Source: Clostridiales bacterium (GTDB taxonomy: Bacteria; Bacillota; Clostridia; Oscillospirales; CAG-272). From it: a stretch of DNA of 32,303 bases. Where the stretch lies: NCBI GenBank assembly GCA_024693345.1, contig JAILLB010000040.1, forward strand, positions 1 through 32,303, written 5' to 3'. The position numbers were made by a program, and so were the translations under genes. The notes beneath the pieces were generated by a model. The model was given only the letters and a program-made list of their open reading frames with translations, was not told the origin of the DNA and made no database searches. Each line of letters starts with the position of its first letter. Position 1 is the first letter of the stretch. Shown here piece after piece: positions 18,444 through 26,766 of the stretch.

Positions 18444-19925
18444 TTATATTTTCCCGTTAATGTCGTTCAGAACATTTGCATTTCTTGTAACACTGACGCT
18501 TCCAAACAAACCATTCAACAAGTCATTATATTTCCCGTTGTATATTTCTTCGTAAATATCTCCTTTGTATGCCGGGAGTCCTTCACCTTCAAAGTATACT
18601 ATGTGATAACCATACGTTGAGGACAACAAATCTATGTCGCCTGTCCTTCTCTTGGGCTTAAATGTCCAATCATTAAATGACTCTACGAACGTGTTTTCCT
18701 TTACATTGCTGTATAGTCCGCCTTGAAATACTGAGCCTGAATCAGATGAATAAGCGCATGCAAGGTCTTTAAAAAATTCCAAGGTTTTGTTTGCTTTTAG
18801 TTTTTCATAAATAGTGTTTGCAAGTTGTTCGGCTTTTTCTTGTGAACCGTATTCATTTGAATCAAATAATATGTGTCTTACGCTCTTTGTGTTTGCTTCG
18901 TCAGGTGTAGGTTCTGCTGTTATGAAATAAACCGTCATCGAGTCAGTTTTGCTATCTCCGGTTGCTTTTGTCACAAAGGATTTGCAATCGTTAACATTTG
19001 ATGAGAACAGCCATTCAACCACTTCTTCAGATAATTCGTTATTTGTTTTTGTCACTTTGTCAGTGCTGTTGTCTATAACTGCGTCGACATCCAATGAACC
19101 ATCAAGCGTATAGTATTTTCTGAGGAGTTCAACAAATTCATCTTTTGTTGTGGCTTGTGTCAATGCATCAACTCTTGTATCAATTTTGTTCTTGTTTTCG
19201 TCCGTGTATGCATATATGACAGACATATATTCTATGTAGTCATATTCGTCTTTGTTGTTTGAATAATACTCGTCAATTTCTTCGTCAGTAACAACTATGC
19301 CTTCAGATACTTCTGTGATGTATTTGTTTGCCAACACTTTGAGTTTGAGACAATTTTCAACATCAGAAACGTTCACTCCGTTACCTATTACGGACAAATC
19401 TGTCTCTTTTGCTCTGATTGAAACAGCATTTAGGTCTTCATCACTCAAAGTAATATTATTTGCATATGCCAGTTCACAAGCTTTCAAAACATTGGTTGCT
19501 GATGATTCTGCATCAGCTGTAAAGAAATCAAACCATGTGCAGTTTCCTGTTCCCATGTCTGTTGTTGCATAGATGCATGCTTGTTCTTTCAGGTCTTTGT
19601 TCACATCTAAGAACGATGATAGGGAAGAAGCATAATACTCTTTGAATGAATTGTACGAGTCATGTATGAAATATGACATCATAGCTCCGTCAATCTTATA
19701 ATGTTCGGTTTCAATGAATGTCTGGCTTCGGATTTTTGCTCCGGAGTTGTTTATTATTGTGATTACAATGAAAACGAGTGCAACTGCAACGCAAATCGCA
19801 ATGAAAACGATAAGTGAAATCTTAAGAGCCTTTTTAGTGTTTTCTTTTTTCTGGATGGCCTGCTGTCTTTCTTTTTCTTTTCTTTTCTTTTTGGCAGTAA
19901 TGGCCTGTTTATCTTTTTTTGCCAT
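18444..19925 (-). CDS. membrane-anchored parvulin-type peptidyl-prolyl isomerase (SurA/PrsA-like)
   Basis: SVRHILF...LACAYSSDSGSVFQGGLYSNVKENTFVESFNDWTF...GYHIVYFEG PpiC motifs; one N-terminal TM; RBS before 19925. Confidence 0.85.
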   Translation of the reverse strand: MAKKDKQAITAKKKRKEKERQQAIQKKENTKKALKISLIVFIAICVAVALVFIVITIINNSGAKIRSQTFIETEHYKIDGAMMSYFIHDSYNSFKEYYASSLSSFLDVNKDLKEQACIYATTDMGTGNCTWFDFFTADAESSATNVLKACELAYANNITLSDEDLNAVSIRAKETDLSVIGNGVNVSDVENCLKLKVLANKYITEVSEGIVVTDEEIDEYYSNNKDEYDYIEYMSVIYAYTDENKNKIDTRVDALTQATTKDEFVELLRKYYTLDGSLDVDAVIDNSTDKVTKTNNELSEEVVEWLFSSNVNDCKSFVTKATGDSKTDSMTVYFITAEPTPDEANTKSVRHILFDSNEYGSQEKAEQLANTIYEKLKANKTLEFFKDLACAYSSDSGSVFQGGLYSNVKENTFVESFNDWTFKPKRRTGDIDLLSSTYGYHIVYFEGEGLPAYKGDIYEEIYNGKYNDLLNGLFGSVSVTRNANVLNDINGKI

Positions 19926-19940
19926 GTAATATCTCCTAAA

Positions 19941-19968
19941 AAACAATTCCCAGACTAAATCTGGGAAT
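19941..19968 (-). terminator. terminator of the upstream minus-strand CCCH-protein gene
   Basis: ATTCCCAGA-ctaaa-TCTGGGAAT; T-rich tract on the minus strand. Confidence 0.75.
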
Positions 19969-19976
19969 AAATGTTT

Positions 19977-20411
19977 TTACTCTGCTTTTTCTTCGCCAGT
20001 TTCTTCGGAAGCTTCTTCTTTGTGACAGCAGCATCCTTCTTCTTTTTTCTCTTCCTGCTCTGAACTTTCTTCGGTTTTTTCGGAATCATGACAGCAGCAA
20101 TGATCTTCGCCTTTGTGGCAGCAGCACTCTTCACTCTTTGTGAATGTCTTTTTTACAAAATCCACACCACTCTGAACTGCGCCGTTGACATTTTCCTTAA
20201 TTACTGAAAAATCACTCTGAGAAGGAAGTCCTGCAAAGTTTGCATCGAATTTCTTGTTGACCGTTCCGTCTTCATTAGTTGTTTTCTTGATAGTATATTT
20301 GAAGAGGAGTGAACGATACTCTGTTTCACCGTTTGTTTCGTCTGTTTTTGATTTGAACGGAGTCAATACCAAAGCAGCTGTTGCAGCTGCAGCAATCCAT
20401 AGTCCTTTCAT
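19977..20411 (-). CDS. small membrane-anchored/secreted protein with three CCCH clusters in an acidic tail
   Basis: Start 20411 has RBS AGGAGG; MKGLWIAAAATAALVLTPF...SEECCCHKGEDHCCCHDSEK...EEGCCCHKEE. Confidence 0.75.
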   Translation of the reverse strand: MKGLWIAAAATAALVLTPFKSKTDETNGETEYRSLLFKYTIKKTTNEDGTVNKKFDANFAGLPSQSDFSVIKENVNGAVQSGVDFVKKTFTKSEECCCHKGEDHCCCHDSEKTEESSEQEEKKEEGCCCHKEEASEETGEEKAE

Positions 20412-20493
20412 GATAATACCTCCTAATAAATTCTGCGTAAATATTATATCAAAATACAATAAAAAATCAAGTAGAATCGAATATCCAAAGTGG

Positions 20494-20522
20494 TTGTAAT
20501 CAAATGAGCGGTGTGCTAAGAT
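20494..20522 (+). promoter_or_regulatory. promoter for nrdG
   Basis: TTGTAA (20494-20499) N17 TAAGAT (20517-20522). Confidence 0.5.
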
Positions 20523-20537
20523 AGAAACAGAGAGAAG

Positions 20538-21239
20538 GTGATTGACTTGATTATATCCGGAGTACAGAAGCTTACATTGCTGGATTTTCCTGGAAGAACT
20601 GCATGTACAGTGTTCTTTGCAGGGTGCAATTTCAGGTGTCCCTTCTGCCATAACGCCATTTTGGTCGAAAGACCACAGGAAGCGGGATCGGTTCTTGAAG
20701 AAGATTTCTTTGACTTTCTGAAAAAGAGAAAGGGTCTTTTGGACGGAGTTGCCATAACAGGTGGAGAACCGACACTGAATAAAGATCTTCCGGAATTCAT
20801 GGCAAAGATAAAAGAACTTGGATATGCAGTTAAACTCGATTCCAACGGAACTAATCCGGAAATGCTGGAAAAGATCATATCAGATGGATGTGTTGACTAT
20901 ATAGCCATGGACATAAAGAACTGTAAAGAAAAGTATTCACAGACTGCTGGGGTAGACAATCGGTTCATGGAACGAATTGAAAGGTCAGTTGACCTTCTGA
21001 TGCAAAACAAAGTGGATTTTGAATTCAGAACGACAGTTGTCAAGCAGTTTCACACAGTTGAAGATATGATAAAGCTCAGCGAATGGATTAAGGGAGACGA
21101 AAAATATTTCATTCAGGCATTTAAAAACTCAGGTGATCTTATAGACGAGAACATGGAGAGCATTGATTATGATGACTATGCAAGATTCCTTGAAGCCATT
21201 AAACCTCAACTGCCAAATTCCTCAATAAGAGGGCTCTAG
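20538..21239 (+). CDS. nrdG: anaerobic ribonucleoside-triphosphate reductase activating protein (radical SAM); start GTG 20538 or TTG 20547
   Basis: CNFRCPFCHN CxxxCxxC motif; ITGGEPTLNKDL; adjacent nrdD. Confidence 0.9.
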   Translation: MIDLIISGVQKLTLLDFPGRTACTVFFAGCNFRCPFCHNAILVERPQEAGSVLEEDFFDFLKKRKGLLDGVAITGGEPTLNKDLPEFMAKIKELGYAVKLDSNGTNPEMLEKIISDGCVDYIAMDIKNCKEKYSQTAGVDNRFMERIERSVDLLMQNKVDFEFRTTVVKQFHTVEDMIKLSEWIKGDEKYFIQAFKNSGDLIDENMESIDYDDYARFLEAIKPQLPNSSIRGL

Positions 21240-21256
21240 AACACACAATATGTAGG

Positions 21257-21289
21257 GGCATTGCCAAACGAAGCAATGCCTGTTTTTTT
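21257..21289 (+). terminator. Rho-independent terminator after nrdG
   Basis: GGCATTGC-ccaaacgaa loop region-GCAATGCC then TGTTTTTTT. Confidence 0.8.
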
Positions 21290-21355
21290 GCTCAAAAATG
21301 GTAAAAAATATAGCAGTGATAAAGCAAAAACGGCAACTGTTATACGAAAGTATAA

Positions 21356-21371
21356 CATCTACATGTTGTGC
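21356..21371 (+). promoter_or_regulatory. NrdR-box-like site 1
   Basis: catCTAcATgTTGtgc fits the core of acaCwAtATaTwGtgt. Confidence 0.5.
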
Positions 21372-21397
21372 AAAAATGCGAAAATGTCGCATAAAAA

Positions 21398-21413
21398 ACA
21401 CAATATGTTGTGT
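21398..21413 (+). promoter_or_regulatory. NrdR-box-like site 2
   Basis: acaCAATATgTTGtgt, near-perfect match to the NrdR box consensus. Confidence 0.75.
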
Positions 21414-21421
21414 TTTAGGCC

Positions 21422-21450
21422 TTGACAGTGATAGACATATGTGTTATAGT
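21422..21450 (+). promoter_or_regulatory. strong sigma-A promoter for nrdD
   Basis: TTGACA (21422-21427) N17 TATAGT (21445-21450). Confidence 0.8.
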
Positions 21451-21492
21451 GTTAGTCGTTAAGATTTTTTGGAGAATTGGAAGGATATTTTT

Positions 21493-23859
21493 ATGTTTAG
21501 AGTAGTAAAAAGAGACGGAAAAGTTGCTGAATTTGATCTGTCGAAAATCAATGAAGCCATAAAGAAGGCATTTGATGCGACAAAGACCAATTACACTGAT
21601 CAAATTATCGACTTTATATCTCTCAAAGTAACAGCAGACTTCAACAAAAAGATTAAGGATGACAAGGTATCCGTTGAAGACATCCAGGACAGCGTTGAAA
21701 AGGTTTTGGGTGAAGCAGGATACGGAGATGTCGCAAAGGCATACATCCTTTACAGAAAGAACAGAGAAAAAATCCGTAACATGAATGCTACCTACCTTGA
21801 TTACAAGGCATTGGTTGACAGTTATGTTAAGGCAACAGACTGGCGTGTAAAAGAGAACTCGACAGTTACTTATTCAGTTGGCGGACTTATTCTCTCCAAC
21901 TCAGGTGCCATCACAGCAAATTACTGGCTTTCAGAGATTTATGACCAGGAAATTGCAGATGCACACAGAAACGGAGACATGCACATTCACGACCTCAGCA
22001 TGCTTACCGGTTATTGTGCGGGCTGGTCACTCAGACAGTTGATTAAAGAAGGTCTCGGTGGTGTTCCCGGAAAGATTTCAAGTTCACCTGCAAGCCACCT
22101 TGCAACTCTCTGCAACCAGATGGTTAACTTCCTCGGAATTATGCAGAATGAATGGGCAGGTGCTCAGGCATTCTCATCATTTGATACATATCTTGCACCA
22201 TTTGTACGTGCAGACAACCTTGACTATTCTGCAGTAAAGAAATGCATCGAGTCATTTATATATGGTGTAAATACTCCGTCTAGATGGGGTACGCAGGCAC
22301 CATTCTCAAATATCACTCTTGACTGGAAGGTTCCTGCAGACCTTGCAGACCAGCCTTGTATCGTTGGCGGAAAAGAGATGGACTACACATATGCTGACTG
22401 TAAGAAAGAAATGGATATGGTCAACAAGGCATTCATCGAAGTCATGATTGAAGGCGATGCAAACGGCAGAGGATTCCAGTATCCTATCCCGACATATTCA
22501 ATCACAAGAGATTTTGACTGGTCAGAAACAGAGAACAACAAGCTCCTGTTTGAAATGGCAAGCAAATATGGCACTCCATATTTCTCCAACTATGTCAACT
22601 CTGACATGGAACCTAGCGATGTCCGGAGTATGTGCTGCCGACTCAGACTCGACTTGAGAGAACTCCGCAAGAAATCCGGTGGTTTCTTCGGAAGCGGTGA
22701 ATCAACAGGTTCAGTAGGCGTTGTTACAATCAACATGCCGAGAATCGCATATCTCTCACAGAACGAAGAAGAATTTTACGAGAGACTCGACCATCTCATG
22801 GATATAGCTGCACGTTCACTTAAGACAAAACGTACAGTCATTACAAAGCTTCTCGATGAAGGTCTGTATCCTTACACAAAGAGATATCTCGGAACATTCA
22901 ACAACCACTTCTCAACAATCGGCCTTGTAGGCATGAATGAAGCAGGACTCAATGCCCGTTGGATTAAGATGGATATGACACATCCTGAGACACAGCAGTT
23001 CACAATCAATGTCCTCAACCACATGCGTGAAAGACTTAAAGATTACCAGGAAAAATACGGTGACCTTTACAACCTCGAAGCAACACCTGCAGAAGCTACA
23101 TCATACAGACTTGCAAAACATGATAAGGATAAATATCCAGACATCGTTACAGCAAGCATGAGCGAGACTCCGTACTATACAAACTCAAGCCACCTTCCGG
23201 TTGGATATACAGATGACATCTTTACAGCTCTTGACATCCAGGATGAACTACAGACTCTATACACATCAGGAACAGTATTCCATGCATTCCTCGGAGAAAA
23301 GCTTCCTGACTGGAAAGCAGCTGCAGATCTCGTCAGAAAAATATCTGAAAACTACAAACTTCCTTATTACACATTGTCACCTACATATTCAATCTGTATT
23401 GACCATGGTTATTTAACAGGTGAACAGTACACATGTCCGATATGCGGAAAGAAGACAGAAGTCAACAGCCGTATCACAGGTTACTATCGTCCTGTTCAGA
23501 ACTGGAATGACGGTAAGGCTCAGGAATTCAAACAGCGCAAAGAATATGTAATTGCAACATCCAAGCTTCGTCATCAGGGTGTAATCCAGCATGCAAGTGA
23601 CTGTCCGCCTGTAACAGAAGAGAAAATTGCTGAAGTATCCAGCGAACTCAAACTGTTCACAACAAAGACATGTCCGAACTGCAAGATTGCGAAACAGATG
23701 CTCGAAAAAGCAGGAATCTCATACGAGAATCTTTACGCTGACGAACACAAGGAAGAAGCGCTCAGTCTTGGAATCAATCAGGCACCGACTCTCGTAGTCG
23801 GCGGCAACAAGTACAAAGGCGTTCCGGAAATCAAGAAATATATCGAATCACTTTCATAA
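21493..23859 (+). CDS. nrdD: class III (anaerobic) ribonucleoside-triphosphate reductase with C-terminal glutaredoxin/thioredoxin-like domain
   Basis: N-terminal ATP-cone; CIDHGYLTGEQYTCPICG metal site and SRITGYYRPVQNWNDGK glycyl-radical region; last 70 aa LKLFTTKTCPNCKIAKQML...QAPTLVVGG...GVPEIKKYI (23647-23856). Confidence 0.93.
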   Translation: MFRVVKRDGKVAEFDLSKINEAIKKAFDATKTNYTDQIIDFISLKVTADFNKKIKDDKVSVEDIQDSVEKVLGEAGYGDVAKAYILYRKNREKIRNMNATYLDYKALVDSYVKATDWRVKENSTVTYSVGGLILSNSGAITANYWLSEIYDQEIADAHRNGDMHIHDLSMLTGYCAGWSLRQLIKEGLGGVPGKISSSPASHLATLCNQMVNFLGIMQNEWAGAQAFSSFDTYLAPFVRADNLDYSAVKKCIESFIYGVNTPSRWGTQAPFSNITLDWKVPADLADQPCIVGGKEMDYTYADCKKEMDMVNKAFIEVMIEGDANGRGFQYPIPTYSITRDFDWSETENNKLLFEMASKYGTPYFSNYVNSDMEPSDVRSMCCRLRLDLRELRKKSGGFFGSGESTGSVGVVTINMPRIAYLSQNEEEFYERLDHLMDIAARSLKTKRTVITKLLDEGLYPYTKRYLGTFNNHFSTIGLVGMNEAGLNARWIKMDMTHPETQQFTINVLNHMRERLKDYQEKYGDLYNLEATPAEATSYRLAKHDKDKYPDIVTASMSETPYYTNSSHLPVGYTDDIFTALDIQDELQTLYTSGTVFHAFLGEKLPDWKAAADLVRKISENYKLPYYTLSPTYSICIDHGYLTGEQYTCPICGKKTEVNSRITGYYRPVQNWNDGKAQEFKQRKEYVIATSKLRHQGVIQHASDCPPVTEEKIAEVSSELKLFTTKTCPNCKIAKQMLEKAGISYENLYADEHKEEALSLGINQAPTLVVGGNKYKGVPEIKKYIESLS

Positions 23860-23861
23860 TT

Positions 23862-24773
23862 ATGCATGACATTATAGTAATAGGCTCAGGGCCCGCGGGA
23901 TTAACCGCGGCTCTGTACGCCAGAAGAGCAGGAAAAAGCGTTCTCGTAATTGAGAAGGCAACTTTCGGCGGACAGGTCAACTATTCTCCTAAGATTGAAA
24001 ACTATCCTGGTTCAAAACAGATCAGCGGTTCTGAATTTGCAGATAAGTTTGTTGATCAGGTTATGACTCATGGCGGAGAATTTGAATTTGGCGAAGTTAT
24101 CGACGTTATCGATAACGGAAAGACCAAAACCGTAAAGACAGATTCAGATGAATTTGAAGGAAAAACAGTCATAATAGCAGCAGGTGTCAAACACAGACAT
24201 CTGGGAGTTCCGGGAGAAGAGAAATTCTCCGGTGAAGGCGTCTCATATTGTGCAATCTGCGACGGAGACTTCTTTGCAGGAAGAGACGTTGTGGTTGTCG
24301 GTGGAGGCAACAGTGCATTCCAGGATGCAATTTTGCTATCGGAAAAATGCAAGTCAGTCACCATGGTTCAGGATTTGCCGTACTTTACAGGTGAAGCCTC
24401 TTCACTGGAAGTACTCAAATCAAGAAGCAACGTAAAATTCATGACTTCATCCGGAGTGTTGGAATTCAAAGGTGAAGACAAACTGGAATCGGTTGTTGTA
24501 AAACACAAGGACACAGATGCAGTTGAAGAGATAAAGACGGATGGTGCTTTCGTCGCAATCGGTCTTGTCCCAGATAACAAAGCATTTGCAAAAGTTGCCG
24601 AACTCGATGAGAGAGGATATATCTCTTCAGATGAAAAGTGTGTCACAAAGACACCCGGTGTTTATGTTGCCGGAGACTGCAGAACAAAGAGCATAAGACA
24701 GATTACAACTGCTGTTGCAGACGGATCTGTGGCGGCACTGGCTGCTGTAAACTACATAGACAAAAACTGCTGA
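23862..24773 (+). CDS. trxB: thioredoxin-disulfide reductase
   Basis: IGSGPAGLTAALYARRA, CAICDGDFF, VVGGGNSAFQDA, GVYVAGDCR. Confidence 0.93.
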   Translation: MHDIIVIGSGPAGLTAALYARRAGKSVLVIEKATFGGQVNYSPKIENYPGSKQISGSEFADKFVDQVMTHGGEFEFGEVIDVIDNGKTKTVKTDSDEFEGKTVIIAAGVKHRHLGVPGEEKFSGEGVSYCAICDGDFFAGRDVVVVGGGNSAFQDAILLSEKCKSVTMVQDLPYFTGEASSLEVLKSRSNVKFMTSSGVLEFKGEDKLESVVVKHKDTDAVEEIKTDGAFVAIGLVPDNKAFAKVAELDERGYISSDEKCVTKTPGVYVAGDCRTKSIRQITTAVADGSVAALAAVNYIDKNC

Positions 24774-24783
24774 AAATAAAAAT

Positions 24784-24817
24784 TGCCATCGGCCTTTTTG
24801 AACCGATGGCAGTTTTT
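24784..24817 (+). terminator. Rho-independent terminator after trxB
   Basis: TGCCATCGG-cctttttgaa-CCGATGGCA-gttttttg. Confidence 0.85.
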
Positions 24818-24823
24818 TGTTTT

Positions 24824-25981
24824 CTATTGACTTTTTTGGAAGTTTTTGCAGTTATCAATGTTATTTTTCAAAAGACCTATTACAGCATTAGTTCTCGGAA
24901 TGTTCATAGTCTTTTTTGACAATCCGTACGTGTTGGTGGCAAATATTTCTATTGACTCAAGACGATCGAAATTGTATTTTGGCATGTTGTTAAGTAAATA
25001 CAATCTGTCTTCGGATTTCTTCGCAAAAGGAGTTCCTCCCCATACTGTCTTTGGATTCAATATGTCTTTGAAAGGCATATAGTACCCGAGAGAGTTGCCG
25101 CACCCGAATAACGGGGCATGCTTTATAAATTTCAATGTGTTGGCATCTCTTAAAAGACCGAAATCCGTGTAACTCCTGTCGTCGTTGTTCATTATTCTGT
25201 CAATAACGAACATGTTGCTCAAAAACGTGAACGTATCTGTGACACCGAGTTTTTCACAGCACTTTATATAGTGAACAAGATCTGAATCGGATTTTTCCTT
25301 TTTGAACATTCTCGTTACCTGAAGAGCGGGAATGAACTCGGTATCCTGATTTGTAAAACAATAGCAGACGCTTAAAGGCAAGTCTTTTTCCATTATAACA
25401 TCATACTGGACATGATCAATTCCGAGACGATTGCATATTTCAGAAAATAAAGAGTCATTTAAAGGTTGCTGCCTGTATGGAGGAGTGCCCATCTTGATGA
25501 GGCATATGTTTCCGTTATTGTATTTCCAGTACTTTTTCGTGTAGCCTGTTGTTGTGTTCTCTGGCGAACGCATGTTGAAACCATATGCTTCAACCTTCAT
25601 TCCGTATAGGACATCGGCTATGTCCTGTGTAAATTCGTTTTGGAAAAAGTTTACATTTTTCCATGACAAGTCCACATCAGCCTTTCTCATCCAATAGCAA
25701 TCCTGAAGGCTTAAAGCCATACCTTTAAGTTTCAGCTGTGAGAGATTTTTTAGACAAATGCAGCTAAGCATGTAGTCAATATTGGCTTTATCTTTCGGCA
25801 GCGAACGTTCTTCCCACCAGTTTAGAAAAGTCTTTTTTGTAAAGTTTCCTTGGGCATCATAAGAACCGGGAGGCAGTAGTTTTGAATCGACTACATTCGT
25901 AATCTTTTTTAATCCCGACCTTTTTTCATCAAAATCGAATTCTGCAACCGGATTGTCTTTATGCATCAATATGTATTTCAT
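24824..25981 (-). CDS. stand-alone HipA-like kinase-fold protein (divergent)
   Basis: LSNMFVIDRIMNNDDRSYTDFGLLRD...KHAPLFGCGNSLGYY resembles the HipA/CtkA catalytic and Mg-binding region. Confidence 0.65.
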   Translation of the reverse strand: MKYILMHKDNPVAEFDFDEKRSGLKKITNVVDSKLLPPGSYDAQGNFTKKTFLNWWEERSLPKDKANIDYMLSCICLKNLSQLKLKGMALSLQDCYWMRKADVDLSWKNVNFFQNEFTQDIADVLYGMKVEAYGFNMRSPENTTTGYTKKYWKYNNGNICLIKMGTPPYRQQPLNDSLFSEICNRLGIDHVQYDVIMEKDLPLSVCYCFTNQDTEFIPALQVTRMFKKEKSDSDLVHYIKCCEKLGVTDTFTFLSNMFVIDRIMNNDDRSYTDFGLLRDANTLKFIKHAPLFGCGNSLGYYMPFKDILNPKTVWGGTPFAKKSEDRLYLLNNMPKYNFDRLESIEIFATNTYGLSKKTMNIPRTNAVIGLLKNNIDNCKNFQKSQ

Positions 25982-25995
25982 AGAGCCACCCTTTC

Positions 25996-26027
25996 AAAAA
26001 AATGGTGACAAATACTAATGCCACCAT
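25996..26027 (-). terminator. terminator-like hairpin between two minus-strand genes, abutting the HipA-like gene RBS
   Basis: Minus strand: ATGGTG-gcattagtatttgt-CACCAT-TTTTTT. Confidence 0.6.
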
Positions 26028-26037
26028 AATCTGTTTT

Positions 26038-26598
26038 TCAGTCCGTAAATCCCCAGATGGAGTTAATTTTGTGAACTAGGTTTTTTATGTTAGCAGAATG
26101 AGCCTGATATACTTCCAAAGCTCTTTCGCTGTCTTCGTTTGTTGTTGAAATATAGTTTCCGTTTTTATCGACCTTAATGTAGTAAACAATTGTTCTAACA
26201 CTGCTGCCTTGAATAGATGTTGTAGTGATGTCCGCTGTATATTCAATCACTTTACCACCGGATACTTTGGCATTTACACCATCCGGATATAACGCCAATG
26301 CTTCTGATATAGATTCGCTTGGCATACTGATTACGAGATTTCCGGACCATGAAAGCCATGAGGGTCGTCCAATAAAATACTGGTATCTGGTTTTGTCAAA
26401 TCCATATGATGATGAGGCTGTATCTGTCCAGTTCTCTGCGCCCCTTTCTTTGATTGCATCAACGTACTTATTGAATGTGAAATAGGATGTCAACATCCAT
26501 ACTAGTGTTAGTACCAGCAGAACGGCAATAATGGATAATCCGACAATGAGAACAATCTTTGCTGTGTTATTGGTTTTCTGTTGTGCTTTTGAAGCCAT
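26038..26598 (-). CDS. hypothetical protein with one N-terminal TM and extracytoplasmic domain
   Basis: MASKAQQKTNNTAKIVLIVGLSIIAVLLVLTLVWML; start 26598 has a GAGGAAAC RBS. Confidence 0.75.
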   Translation of the reverse strand: MASKAQQKTNNTAKIVLIVGLSIIAVLLVLTLVWMLTSYFTFNKYVDAIKERGAENWTDTASSSYGFDKTRYQYFIGRPSWLSWSGNLVISMPSESISEALALYPDGVNAKVSGGKVIEYTADITTTSIQGSSVRTIVYYIKVDKNGNYISTTNEDSERALEVYQAHSANIKNLVHKINSIWGFTD

Positions 26599-26723
26599 TT
26601 TTGTTTCCTCTGATCGTGAAATATTACCCAATAATAATACACTATTTCAGTGTCAAAAACAATAATTGAGGCTGAACTTTCCCTTTTTTACCAAAAAGGT
26701 GTACATACGCGCGTAAAAAATGA

Positions 26724-26729
26724 TATAAT
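26724..26729 (+). promoter_or_regulatory. -10 element for nadE (-35 unclear)
   Basis: TATAAT at 26724-26729, 38 nt before the ATG. Confidence 0.4.
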
Positions 26730-26766
26730 TAACAAGACAATTAACTAAAAATCGAGGACGATTACC

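Noticed and set aside
20020-20130. CCCH motifs read as a eukaryotic C3H zinc finger
   Set aside because: Spacing is contiguous C-C-C-H, not CX7-8CX5CX3H; not the same domain
26682-26699. CCTTTTTtaccAAAAAGG inverted repeat upstream of nadE as a NAD-responsive operator
   Set aside because: A/T-homopolymer arms are expected by chance in this AT-rich DNA and do not match an NAD-regulator site I can name
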